Origin: Burkholderiaceae bacterium
Lineage (GTDB): Bacteria; Pseudomonadota; Gammaproteobacteria; Burkholderiales; Burkholderiaceae
Direction: 5' to 3'
Length of the DNA stretch: 63,498 nt
Assembly: GCA_947448415.1 (NCBI GenBank)
Contig: CANFMT010000015.1
Location: 1 to 63,498, forward strand
Of the stretch, positions 1-9,300 are shown in pieces. A program made the position numbers and the translations under genes. How positions within the stretch are numbered: position 1 is the first letter of the stretch; every line of letters begins with the position of its first letter. The notes beneath the pieces were generated by a model, which was not told where the DNA came from, searched no databases, and saw only the letters and a program-made list of their open reading frames with translations.

Positions 1-23
1 GGCATCTGATCAAGCAATGTCGG

Positions 24-50
24 AAAAAAAGGAGCAGCCGAAGCTGCTCC
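24..50 (-). terminator. glnA intrinsic terminator
   Basis: On the minus strand an 8-bp perfect stem (GGAGCAGC/GCTGCTCC) is closed by a TTCG tetraloop and followed by seven T. It lies about 50 bases after the glnA stop codon and is a textbook Rho-independent terminator. Confidence 0.9.
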
Positions 51-97
51 CTTGAACGAATTGCGCAACAGACCTGCGCTCAAGTTCTCTCCTTCGC

Positions 98-1513
98 TTA
101 CAGGGAGTAGTACATATCAAATTCGATAGGATGGGTAGTCATACGGAAACGTGTGACATCTTCCATCTTCAAATTGATATACGCATCAATCATTGACTCA
201 GTAAATACTCCACCGCGAGTCAAGAACTCGTGATCTTTCTTCAATGCATCCAGTGCCTCTTCCAAACTCGCGCAAACGGTTGGGATCTTTGCATCTTCTT
301 CTGGTGGCAAGTCATACAAGTTCTTGTCAGCAGCTTCGCCTGGATGAATCTTGTTTTGAACGCCATCCAAACCAGCCATCAACAAGGCAGAGAATGCCAA
401 GTATGGGTTAGCCAATGGATCTGGGAAGCGAGTTTCGATACGACGACCCTTAGGGCTTGGCACGTGTGGAATACGGATAGAAGCAGAACGGTTACGTGCT
501 GAGTATGCCAACTTCACTGGAGCCTCGAAACCTGGAACCAAACGCTTGTATGAGTTTGTACCTGGGTTAGTAATTGCATTCAATGCTTTAGCGTGCTTGA
601 TGATGCCGCCAATGTAGTAGAGAGCAAACTCTGACAAACCTGCGTAACCATTACCAGCAAACAAGTTCTCGCCGTTCTTCCAAACAGATTGGTGAACGTG
701 CATACCAGAACCGTTATCGCCAACAACTGGCTTAGGCATAAATGTAGCTGTCTTGCCATAAGCATGTGCAACGTTTTGAATGACATACTTCTGCCAGATA
801 GTCCAGTCAGCACGTTGTACTAATGTGCTGAACTTAGTACCCAATTCGTTTTGGCCTTGACCAGCAACTTCATGGTGATGAACTTCTACTGGAATGCCTA
901 ATGATTCAAGAATCAAGCACATTTCAGAACGCATATCTTGGAATGTATCTACAGGAGCTACTGGGAAATAGCCGCCTTTTTTGCCAGGACGGTGACCAGT
1001 GTTACCGCCTTCGATTTCAGCACCTGATGACCATGGAGCTTCTTCGGAATCAATCTTCACGAAGCAGCCCTGCATGTCAGCACCCCAACGAACGCCGTCA
1101 AAAATAAAGAATTCTGGCTCTGGACCAAAGTAAGCGGCATCACCAAGACCAGTGCTCTTCAAATATGCCTCAGCACGTTTAGCAATAGAGCGTGGATCAC
1201 GATCGTAACCTTTGCCATCCGCAGGCTCGATTACGTCACAAGTCAACACTAAAGTTGGCTCTTCATAGAATGGGTCAATGTAAGCAGCTGTTGGATCTGG
1301 TTTGAGCAACATGTCAGAAGCTTCAATGCCCTTCCAACCTGCAATAGAGGAACCGTCAAATGCATGACCGCTCTCAAATTTATCTTCGTCAAAAGCAGAG
1401 ATAGGAACTGTCGTGTGCTGTTCTTTACCCTTTGTATCAACAAAGCGGAAATCAACGAAAGTACATTCTTTCTCTTTAACTAACTTCATCACATCAGCGA
1501 CGGTCTTCGTCAT
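98..1513 (-). CDS. glnA: glutamine synthetase, type I
   Basis: Makes glutamine from glutamate, ammonia and ATP; the main cytosolic ammonium-assimilation enzyme, active as a dodecamer. The 471 residues match the usual type I beta length. The N-terminal beta-grasp and C-terminal catalytic domains are both present, including the [12 protein letters not shown] segment (K-P, N-G-S-G-M-H) and the ATP-binding [10 protein letters not shown] loop. The adenylylation loop NLYDLPPEE near the C-terminus places the modified tyrosine at about Tyr400, so post-translational control by GlnE is expected (family knowledge). A GGAG ribosome site lies 6 bases before the ATG. Transcription probably starts from the sigma-54 promoter at 1579-1592. 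The gene stands alone: glnL/glnG are not adjacent in this window. Confidence 0.98.
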   Translation of the reverse strand: MTKTVADVMKLVKEKECTFVDFRFVDTKGKEQHTTVPISAFDEDKFESGHAFDGSSIAGWKGIEASDMLLKPDPTAAYIDPFYEEPTLVLTCDVIEPADGKGYDRDPRSIAKRAEAYLKSTGLGDAAYFGPEPEFFIFDGVRWGADMQGCFVKIDSEEAPWSSGAEIEGGNTGHRPGKKGGYFPVAPVDTFQDMRSEMCLILESLGIPVEVHHHEVAGQGQNELGTKFSTLVQRADWTIWQKYVIQNVAHAYGKTATFMPKPVVGDNGSGMHVHQSVWKNGENLFAGNGYAGLSEFALYYIGGIIKHAKALNAITNPGTNSYKRLVPGFEAPVKLAYSARNRSASIRIPHVPSPKGRRIETRFPDPLANPYLAFSALLMAGLDGVQNKIHPGEAADKNLYDLPPEEDAKIPTVCASLEEALDALKKDHEFLTRGGVFTESMIDAYINLKMEDVTRFRMTTHPIEFDMYYSL

Positions 1514-1578
1514 GCAAATCTCCTCTATTAACTAAATTCGGAACCAAAACTTAAGGCATACACCCTTGTTTATTCCAG

Positions 1579-1592
1579 GCACCAAACATGCC
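1579..1592 (-). promoter_or_regulatory. probable sigma-54 (RpoN) promoter of glnA
   Basis: The minus strand reads AGGCATGTTTGGTGC, with GG and GC separated by exactly 10 bases, as in the -24/-12 consensus TGGCACG-N4-TTGC (9 of 11 fixed positions by eye). The start point would be near 1567, giving a leader of about 55 bases. The role in nitrogen control is inferred from the promoter type and the two NtrC-like boxes upstream. Confidence 0.7.
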
Positions 1593-1642
1593 TTATGGAT
1601 GTATGTAATTTACTGAAGCAAACAAATGGGAACTCTCATTAT

Positions 1643-1659
1643 TGCACTGTTTAAGTGCT
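1643..1659 (-). promoter_or_regulatory. NtrC-like binding site, proximal
   Basis: TGCAC-N7-GTGCT fits the NtrC consensus TGCAC-N7-GTGCA with one mismatch. It lies about 80 bases upstream of the predicted sigma-54 start point, a usual enhancer distance. Confidence 0.55.
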
Positions 1660-1688
1660 GATTTACCCCTTTATCAAGCTACAACACT

Positions 1689-1717
1689 CCTATTTGCACC
1701 TTTTCAGTGCAAATAGG
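1689..1717 (-). promoter_or_regulatory. NtrC-like binding site, distal, inside an 11-bp dyad
   Basis: A perfect TGCAC-N7-GTGCA box occupies 1695-1711. It sits inside a longer perfect dyad whose arms are CCTATTTGCAC and GTGCAAATAGG. The hairpin begins directly after the stop codon of the leftward CinA-like gene, so it might also act as an RNA 3'-end structure. No T-run follows it on the minus strand, so the enhancer reading is preferred. Confidence 0.55.
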
Positions 1718-1718
1718 G

Positions 1719-2573
1719 CTAGCTGATATCGTGGATTTCGTAGCCAAGCTCTTGAGTGCCTGTCCGCAAGGCAATCCAAGCACTTTCTAGCAGATTGGCG
1801 TTCCCTTTAATCCCCAACTCTATATGGCGTTCGGCGTATACCCCGCCCTTGGAGGCATCCCCAACAGATGGCAGACTAAAGACCTTTACCCCCGGAAAGT
1901 TGGCCTCTATTCGCTCCATTAGGGGCGTTAGCATCGACTCGATACCCTTGGGAACAATAAAGCTTTGCTCTGCCCAATTTTCTTGATGAAAAAGATCTTT
2001 GTAATGGGTATCCAAGCACCAAGCCATCATGGGCGCTGCCATTACCGGAAAACCAGGAACAAAGTGGTGCTCTTTGATCCGAAAACCAGGGATCTGGTTA
2101 TAGGGATTGGGAATAATCTCGCTACCAATTGGGAACTCCCCCATCTTGAAGCGATGTTGATTTTCTGGGGTGCTCAAGTCTGCCTTAATTGGGTCGCCCT
2201 CTGCCATCGATTGAATTCGGCCAGTAATTAACTCTCTTGCCGTTGGATGTAATTCAATTTTGGTTCCCAATGCTAGTGCCGCACATTGACGCGTGTGGTC
2301 ATCGGGAGTTGCGCCAATGCCTCCCGTGCTAAATACAACGTCGCCACTAGCAAAACTTTCTTTTAAGGTAGCGGTAATTTGCTCAGGATCATCGGCAACA
2401 TACTTTGCCCAAGCAAGACTGAGACCACGTTCATTAAGCAATTCAATCATTTTGCTCATGTGTTTATCTTCACGCCGACCCGACAAAATTTCATCGCCGA
2501 TCACCATTAAACCAAAGCGACGTTGCACTTTAGCGGGCTCATCAATTTCAACTTTTTTTATTGCATCAACCAT
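1719..2573 (-). CDS. CinA-like molybdopterin-binding domain protein (no PncC domain)
   Basis: A stand-alone MoCF_biosynth (molybdopterin-binding fold) protein like the N-terminal half of CinA, often named competence/damage-inducible protein A. The fold is marked by GLMVIGDEILSGRRED near the start and by FSTGGIGATPDDHT, the conserved GG-x-GAT-x-DD loop. The C-terminal nicotinamide-nucleotide amidase (PncC) domain of full CinA is missing. A longer frame begins at 2600, but ATG 2573 leaves the family-like start (MVDAIKK) and overlaps the stop codon of the EI24 gene by 8 bases, suggesting coupling. Biochemical role unknown; molybdopterin itself is not necessarily the ligand. Confidence 0.85.
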   Translation of the reverse strand: MVDAIKKVEIDEPAKVQRRFGLMVIGDEILSGRREDKHMSKMIELLNERGLSLAWAKYVADDPEQITATLKESFASGDVVFSTGGIGATPDDHTRQCAALALGTKIELHPTARELITGRIQSMAEGDPIKADLSTPENQHRFKMGEFPIGSEIIPNPYNQIPGFRIKEHHFVPGFPVMAAPMMAWCLDTHYKDLFHQENWAEQSFIVPKGIESMLTPLMERIEANFPGVKVFSLPSVGDASKGGVYAERHIELGIKGNANLLESAWIALRTGTQELGYEIHDIS

Positions 2574-3435
2574 GGTAAGGAAGCTCCATATCAACAACAC
2601 GCGACTGCACCGTTAAGGCCTTATCCAATTCTTCCTGTCTTAATTCTTTTAGGGCATCTAACAAGAAATGACTAAACCACAGTGCAGCAAAAACAAAAAT
2701 CAAAGAATAAATCCAAAAGGCGACAAAGCTCACAATCGGAAAGAAGATCAATGCTAATGCTGAGGTTGCCCAAAAGAAAGTGGGCACTGCACCTAGCATT
2801 CCAGAAACTATACCCATAGTCAGCAAAGACCAACGATATTTTTCCAGCAATTGATCACGCTCTTCTATGCTGGCATGCTTTGCCAAGACATCATAAGACA
2901 TCAGTCGCATTGTTAACCAACCCCACATTAAAGGCGGAAAAACAGCAAACAGGGGTGGAATCCACCAAACAGGCAGCGTTAGCATAACCAAGGCGAGGCA
3001 AATGAGTGCTGACCATAGGGTGTAAACCAAGCTGCCAAATAAACCGCCGCCACGCTTACATTCCAAATCTTGATAATGGGCCTGTCTCACCACAATCTTG
3101 ACAATAGTTGGTACGGTTGAAAAAGCAATCAGCACTAGCAAGCTAATCGTAATTAACGGAATAATCAGCATGACAAAAAATAACGGGGCAATCCATGCTC
3201 GCGCGTTTTCAAAACCGGCCCAGATCAAGCCTTCTTGAATCCAATTTGTAAACAAAGAGTTGGTGAGAAACTCACTCAGCATTGCTAGAGCTGGAGTCCA
3301 TGTCAGCCAAATGAGACAACCCCACAATACAGAGACGATCAAAAATGGTCGCAAGCTAAGCCATAACATGCGGGGATGCATCGTTCCAACTAACGCCAGA
3401 CCAAATGACCTCATTACCTGCTGCACTCCAACCAT
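2566..3435 (-). CDS. EI24 domain (CysZ-like) membrane protein
   Basis: A multi-pass inner-membrane protein of the EI24/CysZ fold: about six hydrophobic segments, including an N-terminal one (FLIVSVLWGCLIWLTW) and a C-terminal pair. The 289 residues are typical. CysZ transports sulfate in E. coli, but many EI24 homologues in betaproteobacteria have no assigned substrate and no cysteine genes are nearby, so the substrate is left open. The start is supported by GAGGAG 4 bases before the ATG. It overlaps the CinA-like gene downstream and follows the hydroxylase gene by 40 bases. Confidence 0.85.
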   Translation of the reverse strand: MVGVQQVMRSFGLALVGTMHPRMLWLSLRPFLIVSVLWGCLIWLTWTPALAMLSEFLTNSLFTNWIQEGLIWAGFENARAWIAPLFFVMLIIPLITISLLVLIAFSTVPTIVKIVVRQAHYQDLECKRGGGLFGSLVYTLWSALICLALVMLTLPVWWIPPLFAVFPPLMWGWLTMRLMSYDVLAKHASIEERDQLLEKYRWSLLTMGIVSGMLGAVPTFFWATSALALIFFPIVSFVAFWIYSLIFVFAALWFSHFLLDALKELRQEELDKALTVQSRVVDMELPYHG

Positions 3436-3475
3436 AACACTCCTCTTTTATGCGCTGGGTATTACCCAAGCATAC

Positions 3476-4447
3476 TTACTTTGGCTTTAATTCTCTAACG
3501 GCATGAATCATTCCCTGCCACTGCTGAGTGATGATGTTTTGCGAAACTGATAAGTCTCTTACCCCAGTAGGATAGACCTCTTTAGGAAAGATAGCGGTTC
3601 TAAAAGCCATATCCCACCACGGAAACAAGATTCCAAAATTACATCCGCCCAAAACCCCAGGCTTGCCTTGCGCTTCATGCCCATAACCTACAGCATGATG
3701 CATCCGATGAAACATAGGTGATATCAAAAGATATTTAGCGAAGCCCAAGTGGACCTTGATATTGGCATGCTGCCAACTTTGGATAAATTGACTTAAGGCG
3801 ATTAGCGCAATGAATTGACCTGGCGATACCCCAAATAGCAGGGCAAAGAACGCCATGAACGTTGCACGCATAACATCATCCAGAATGTGATTGCGATTAT
3901 CAGACCAAGCAGTCATCACAGTTTGGCTGTGATGTAGCGCATGTAGCTGCCACCACCAGTTAAAACTATGGGAAGCGCGATGGTAAAGATACTCTACAAA
4001 ATCCAATAAAACCAAGTAGATCAAAAAGCTTACTACCGGAATCGAGGTAATTCCGGGCCACCATGACTCAACATTAAATCGATCAAAACGAAAATCATGC
4101 AAGATGGAATCGATTTCAAAAAAGAAACCCGACAAAGCGATAAATACTAGGCCATGAAAAATGCCCAAGCGATGAAACAAGGTATAGAGCACATCTGCCC
4201 TACTGGACTTAGCAAATCGCTCTTGATGTTCGGCTGGTGCCAAACGCTCCCATGCTCTCAATACAAAAAAGATCAGGAATATTTGAATACAGCCAAATAA
4301 AAACCAATCCATTCCATCAAAAACATCTTCAGCCCAAGACATTAAATCGAATTGATAAAGAATGGGGGCTACGATTTCTGAAAAAAGAAACTCCTGCACG
4401 CTGGCGTACGCGCCCGAAATGAAGGAAGTCACAGTATTCAAATCCAT
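3476..4447 (-). CDS. sterol desaturase / fatty acid hydroxylase family protein
   Basis: An integral membrane di-iron oxygenase of the FA_hydroxylase superfamily. The histidine clusters are visible: HRASH, HALHH, and the C-terminal HRMHH with a following GYGHE, in the order typical of the family. Four to six membrane segments surround them. The 323-residue length fits. Bacterial members hydroxylate or desaturate lipid substrates; the particular substrate cannot be told from sequence. Its start lies 3 bases after the deacetylase stop, with no clear ribosome site of its own, so it is probably translationally coupled to that gene. Confidence 0.85.
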   Translation of the reverse strand: MDLNTVTSFISGAYASVQEFLFSEIVAPILYQFDLMSWAEDVFDGMDWFLFGCIQIFLIFFVLRAWERLAPAEHQERFAKSSRADVLYTLFHRLGIFHGLVFIALSGFFFEIDSILHDFRFDRFNVESWWPGITSIPVVSFLIYLVLLDFVEYLYHRASHSFNWWWQLHALHHSQTVMTAWSDNRNHILDDVMRATFMAFFALLFGVSPGQFIALIALSQFIQSWQHANIKVHLGFAKYLLISPMFHRMHHAVGYGHEAQGKPGVLGGCNFGILFPWWDMAFRTAIFPKEVYPTGVRDLSVSQNIITQQWQGMIHAVRELKPK

Positions 4448-4450
4448 GCT

Positions 4451-5230
4451 TTATTTTGACTGATTTGAAGAATTTTGGGGTAGTAGACCAAAACAAAACC
4501 CACGAGCCTTGAGATTAACAATGAGTTGTTCCAATACTGCAGGCGCCCATGGATCTTTTCTGGACCAAATACCCAAATGAGCCATAGTGATATCGCCGCC
4601 CTTGATGGTGCGGCTGGCCTTGTCCAAGAGGTCTGCATTAGAGTGCTTATCCGAATTGAGTTCATCGCCCAAAAAACCGGCTGGAGCCCAACCAATATGT
4701 TGATATCCGCACATATCCCCTATCCGAATCAAGGTGGGAGAAGTCTTTCCCCCAGGAGCGCGCCATATTTTTTGTAAGGATTGGCCTGTTAACTCCTGAA
4801 AACGCTGATCTACTCTACGAATTTCTTTGCACATAGCTGCTTCGTTGTAGAGCACTGTCATGCCAGCCTTAGGGCCAAACTGCGGCTTTTCAAATACCTC
4901 GCCCTTTGGACCATCTTTTACAAAATAGGTATGGTCATAGGTATGGCTACCAAAGTGATGCCCCTCTTTGACACGCTCTTGCCAATAAGATTTCCAAGAA
5001 TCATCCAATGAGAAGTCGCCACGGGGAGTTTTCTCATTCGCTAGAAAAAAGGTGGCTTTTACATTTTGGCGCTTCAAGATCTCCGCTACTTTTTCTGCAA
5101 CAGACATATTGCCTGTATCAAACGTGAGATAGATCTTCTTACTGCACTCTGCGGCTTGAGCAAATACACTCAATGAAAAACAGCCGAGCAAAAGCCCGGT
5201 TGCGATACGGATAACAAATTGATGAATCAT
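4451..5230 (-). CDS. polysaccharide deacetylase family protein, exported
   Basis: A NodB-homology (carbohydrate esterase 4) domain behind a signal peptide of about 25 residues ending FAQA. Motif 1 reads TFDTG (residues 36-40) rather than TFDDG, so the second Asp, normally a metal ligand, is Thr39. Motif 2 is intact (His96 and His100 in HTYDH), as are motif 3 (RAPG, 157-160) and the late LxH-like motif (MAHLG, His218). It should act in the periplasm on an N- or O-acetylated glycan; substrate unknown. It sits 3 bases before the hydroxylase gene and forms the head of the leftward run to 1719. Confidence 0.85.
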   Translation of the reverse strand: MIHQFVIRIATGLLLGCFSLSVFAQAAECSKKIYLTFDTGNMSVAEKVAEILKRQNVKATFFLANEKTPRGDFSLDDSWKSYWQERVKEGHHFGSHTYDHTYFVKDGPKGEVFEKPQFGPKAGMTVLYNEAAMCKEIRRVDQRFQELTGQSLQKIWRAPGGKTSPTLIRIGDMCGYQHIGWAPAGFLGDELNSDKHSNADLLDKASRTIKGGDITMAHLGIWSRKDPWAPAVLEQLIVNLKARGFCFGLLPQNSSNQSK

Positions 5231-5270
5231 TACGACTTTAGGTTTTAGTAAGTTGGGAGTTTATTAACAC

Positions 5271-6308
5271 TTATTCCCATCCAGCCCTAGGGGTAAAGAA
5301 CACGCCATGAGGTGATTTACCAACAGGAATAACGGTGACCAACTTCATTGTTGAGATATCAATTACCCCAACCTTCTTAGAAAAACGGAAAGTGACCCAC
5401 AGCGTCTTTCCATCCGGTGTGATTTCCATATCATCAGGACCTGCGGGCAGTCCGGTAATATCGCCAACCTTTTCTAAGGTCTGCATATTAATTAGGCTAA
5501 TCGTGGAGGCAATGCGGTTACTCACGAAGACATGCTTCTTATCCCCTAATGGGCGGAAGTTATGAGCGCCTTTGCCGGTCGGAATTCGCTTTACTTCTTT
5601 GCGAGTCTTCCAGTCAATTACCTGGACATAATCATCACCAGTAATGCCTACCAATAAATATTGATCTCCAGGAGTCATCCACAAACCTGCAGGAACTTTT
5701 CCCGTTGGCATTACCCACAATATATTTTGAGTATCCAAGTCAATTGCTGCTAGCTCATTGGAATCTTGCAAAGTAATGAATGCAATTTTGCTATCAGCAG
5801 TGAAAGCGATATGGCTAGGTGTCTTTGCTAGCTTAACAGTCTTAGCCAATTTCAAATCAGCGCCATTTGCAGCATAGATATCCACGCGATCTAAGCGGTT
5901 ACCGTTAGCAACAAACCACTTGTGATTGGGTGAGTAGCCTATTTGGTAAGGATCAATGATGTTCGGAATTTTGCCGGTTAGCTCACCGGTAGTAGGATTC
6001 ATGAGAACAACATCATTACCAGCTGCGTTAGCAATCAATAAGGTCTTTTGATCCGGAGTGATCATTAAGTGATGTGGCTCTTTGCCAACCGGTACCGTTT
6101 TAATTACTTGACGAGTACTCATATCAATCAAACTAACCGATGCCACACCCGAATTCAAAATCACTGCCAGCTTTGGCTGACTATTAGAGCCTGCGGCAGC
6201 TGGCGCATTAGTAGTCTGAGCAGAGCTTGTTTGACTGGCTAAAAGTAAGGCCAATAAAGTGGAAATCGCAATTGTGCGAAAACCTCTAATCTTAATAAAT
6301 GTGTACAT
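5271..6308 (-). CDS. YVTN-family beta-propeller protein, exported
   Basis: A seven-bladed propeller built of about seven repeats near 40 residues each, with recurring blade motifs such as VPVGKEPHHL, TGKVPAGLW, IPTGKGAHNF and IPVGKSPHGV. The start at 6308 is chosen because it puts a clean signal peptide (charged n-region, then LLALLLASQTSSAQ) at the N-terminus; an in-frame start at 6356 would add 16 unlike residues. Proteins of this class are periplasmic or extracellular and often bind partners or cofactors, but no enzymatic residues are evident. The Thr/Lys-rich 'GK-P' loops are typical of the family. Function not assigned. Confidence 0.85.
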   Translation of the reverse strand: MYTFIKIRGFRTIAISTLLALLLASQTSSAQTTNAPAAAGSNSQPKLAVILNSGVASVSLIDMSTRQVIKTVPVGKEPHHLMITPDQKTLLIANAAGNDVVLMNPTTGELTGKIPNIIDPYQIGYSPNHKWFVANGNRLDRVDIYAANGADLKLAKTVKLAKTPSHIAFTADSKIAFITLQDSNELAAIDLDTQNILWVMPTGKVPAGLWMTPGDQYLLVGITGDDYVQVIDWKTRKEVKRIPTGKGAHNFRPLGDKKHVFVSNRIASTISLINMQTLEKVGDITGLPAGPDDMEITPDGKTLWVTFRFSKKVGVIDISTMKLVTVIPVGKSPHGVFFTPRAGWE

Positions 6309-6366
6309 GTCACCATTGTAAGCAATCGGGGGATCAAAATGCCCTCTAAAACCCAATGGATTTGAC

Positions 6367-9300
6367 TTAGCGCAAGCTTGCTAAAACCTTTTCAAGACGC
6401 TTTAAAGACATTGGGGTTGGTGTTTTCAACTCCTGAGCGTATAAAGCCACCCTCAATTCTTCAAGTTGCCAGCGAAAATCCACTAATGCCTGATCCTCTG
6501 TCATGGCATAAGAGGCGACCCCTTTCTTGCCTTGCATCAACTTCTGCCAAGGGCGAGCGACCGACTCCCAGTCCTTTTGGCATTGAGCATCACGTGGGGG
6601 ATTTGAGCGCAGCTTATCAATTCTCATGGCAATAGCTTTTAGGTAGCGCGGCAGATGAACCAACTGCGCATAAGGAATTTCTGTAACAAACTTTGGAAAG
6701 ATCAGTCCCTGCATTTGGGCTTGGATATCAGTATAAGCTGCGGGAGATGCTGCTTTGGAACTAGCAACTTTCTTCTGCAAGTCGGCATATGCTTGAAGTG
6801 CATTTAAAGCATGGCGCGCAATTTCTTGTGCAATCAGCGAAAGTCTTGGTTTGCCTGCCTGCAAGCGCTCAGCAAATTGCTCTGCATTAGCTGGCAAAGG
6901 CTCAGGCATAAAAGCGCGCTCTAGTGCCAGATTAAGAATTTGGTCTATCAAGTTATCAACTGAACCAACATTAATGAACAGTAATCCCAATTCCCGAATA
7001 CCCGGTAACTGCTTTTGTAAAGCCTTGAGGGTATCTTTATTACTAAGGGCAAATAAGCGGCGCAATCCTAATGCATGCTGCTTCCTTGCTTCTTCTAGAT
7101 CATCAAATACCTCAAGATCACAGTAATCCCCACGATCAACTAGCGCAGGATATCCAAACAATGTCTTATTGCCTTTTTGAATCTCTAATGTTTCCGGCAA
7201 TTCACCAAAGTCCCAAGAACGATAACCGCCCTGCTCAACTTTGCGGGTTGTATCGCCACCTAGACCAGGGATTGTCTTAGTGCCTATCGGCGGCTCTACA
7301 CCCAGCTCTACCTGCGCAGTCTCTTGGGCAATTGCCTGAAAAGCACTCCGAGCAGTCTCTCCATACTCAGAACGTAAGCGCACCAAATTACGCTCTACCT
7401 CAAGTTGACGTCCATGCTCATCAATTAAGCGAAAGTTCATTGAAGAATGTAAAGGCAAGGACTCGGGTCTAAAATCCGTGCGCTTTATCTCCAAGCCACG
7501 TTCTTTGCGAATATCGCCAATTAGACTATCGAGGAAGTCTCCAACGCCAAATTGCTTTTCATCCAATTTGCGCTCAAGAAATGATTTTGCATAATCAGGC
7601 AGTGGCACACAGTGACGTCGCAATTTTTGTGGCAATGATTTGAGCAACAACAAGACCTTCTCTTCACACATACCAGGCACCAGCCATTCACAACGACGCC
7701 CGTCTACTTGATTAAGTTGAGTCAACGGAACAACTAGGGTTACACCATCTTTAGGGCTGCCAGGCTCAAAGTGGTAGGTAAGGCTAAGCTGTACGCCCCC
7801 TACCAGCATATTTTTAGGGTAGCGATCAACTGTAATGCCCGCTGCCTCATGTCGCATCAAGTCTGCTTTTTCGAGGCGAAGCTGACCATCAAGTTCGTTT
7901 TCTTTACTAAGCCATGCCTTAAGACTCTCACGACTGCGCACTTCCTTGGGAATGCGTGAATCATAAAAAGCAAACAACAAATCATCATCTACCAAGACAT
8001 CTGGGCGACGTGAGCGGTGCTCTAGCGCCTCAATCTCTTTAATGAGTCGGCGGTTATGCCAAAAGAATCCAAACAGATTGGAATATTTTTTTCTAGCGTC
8101 AGCTTCTGTTTCACGTTGGAGCGCAGGGGTGTCCATACGACCAAACATCTCTTCTTGAACTAAAGCCTGGCGTATAAATAGCTCTCTAGTTTCTTCTGGG
8201 TTGTGTGGCTCGTACCGAACTCTGCGGCCATGGTAAATAGGTAAGCCGTATAAAGTGCCACGCTCAAATGCCATGACTTCACCCTGGCGATTATCCCAAA
8301 ATGGATCGCTCAGAGATTTAATGAGGCGATGAGCTGCTACGCGTTCCACCCATTGCGGCTCTATCTTCGCAATCGTCCGGGCATACATACGGGTAGTTTC
8401 CTGTAATTCACCTGCCAAAATCCATGCGCCTGCCTTCTTACCAATCGTTGAACCAGGCCAGATAAATGGACGAATACCCCGAGCACCAACATAACCACCG
8501 GCTTTACTATTGCGGTCTTGAGATTTTTCGTCCTCTTCTTTTTTTGCAACATAACCTAATAGGCCTGTTAATAAAGATAGGTGAACCTGCTCATAAGTTG
8601 CAGCTAAGCCATTTTCTTTCCAACCTTTTTCACCAAGCATCGTGTGCAATTGACCATGTACATCACGCCACTCTCTTAAGCGTCGTGGTGATAAAAATTT
8701 ACTTTTGCACAGATTTTCAAGTTGACGATTGCTATGCTTGTGTTGCAAAGCATCTTGATACCAATTCCACAGTTTTACAAAACTCAGAAACTCTGAGCGC
8801 TCATCAGCAAACTGTAAGTGAGCTTGATCAGCGGCAGCCGCCTGATCCATTGGTCTATCACGAGGGTCTTGAGTAGCCAAGGCCGAAGCAATGATGGCAA
8901 CTTCTTTTATAGCGTTCTGCTCTTTAGCAGCTAATAACATTCTTCCAATGCGTGGATCAAGTGGTAGGTCGGCTAATTGCTTGCCAATTGCTGTGAGCTT
9001 AAAGCTGTTATTAATATCCCTGGCATCGGCTGGCTCTGTTTCATCAATTTCAATTGCTCCCAACTCATCTAAAAGTTGAACGCCATCAGCAATAGCCCTT
9101 CCAAGCGGTTTATCAATAAAAGGAAAGTTCTGAATCTTAGGTAAACGCAAAGAGCTCATGCGCAACAGAACTGCTGCCAGAGAACTCCTCAGAATCTCAG
9201 GGTCGGTAAATTTAGGACGCCCTTGATAGTCTTGCTCGCTATACAAGCGTACACATATGCCATCTGAAACACGACCGCAGCGTCCCGCCCTTTGATTGGC

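Noticed and set aside
1689..1717. Terminator for the CinA-like gene
   Set aside because: The 11-bp dyad is well placed but lacks a T-run on the minus strand, and the NtrC consensus within it explains its symmetry better.
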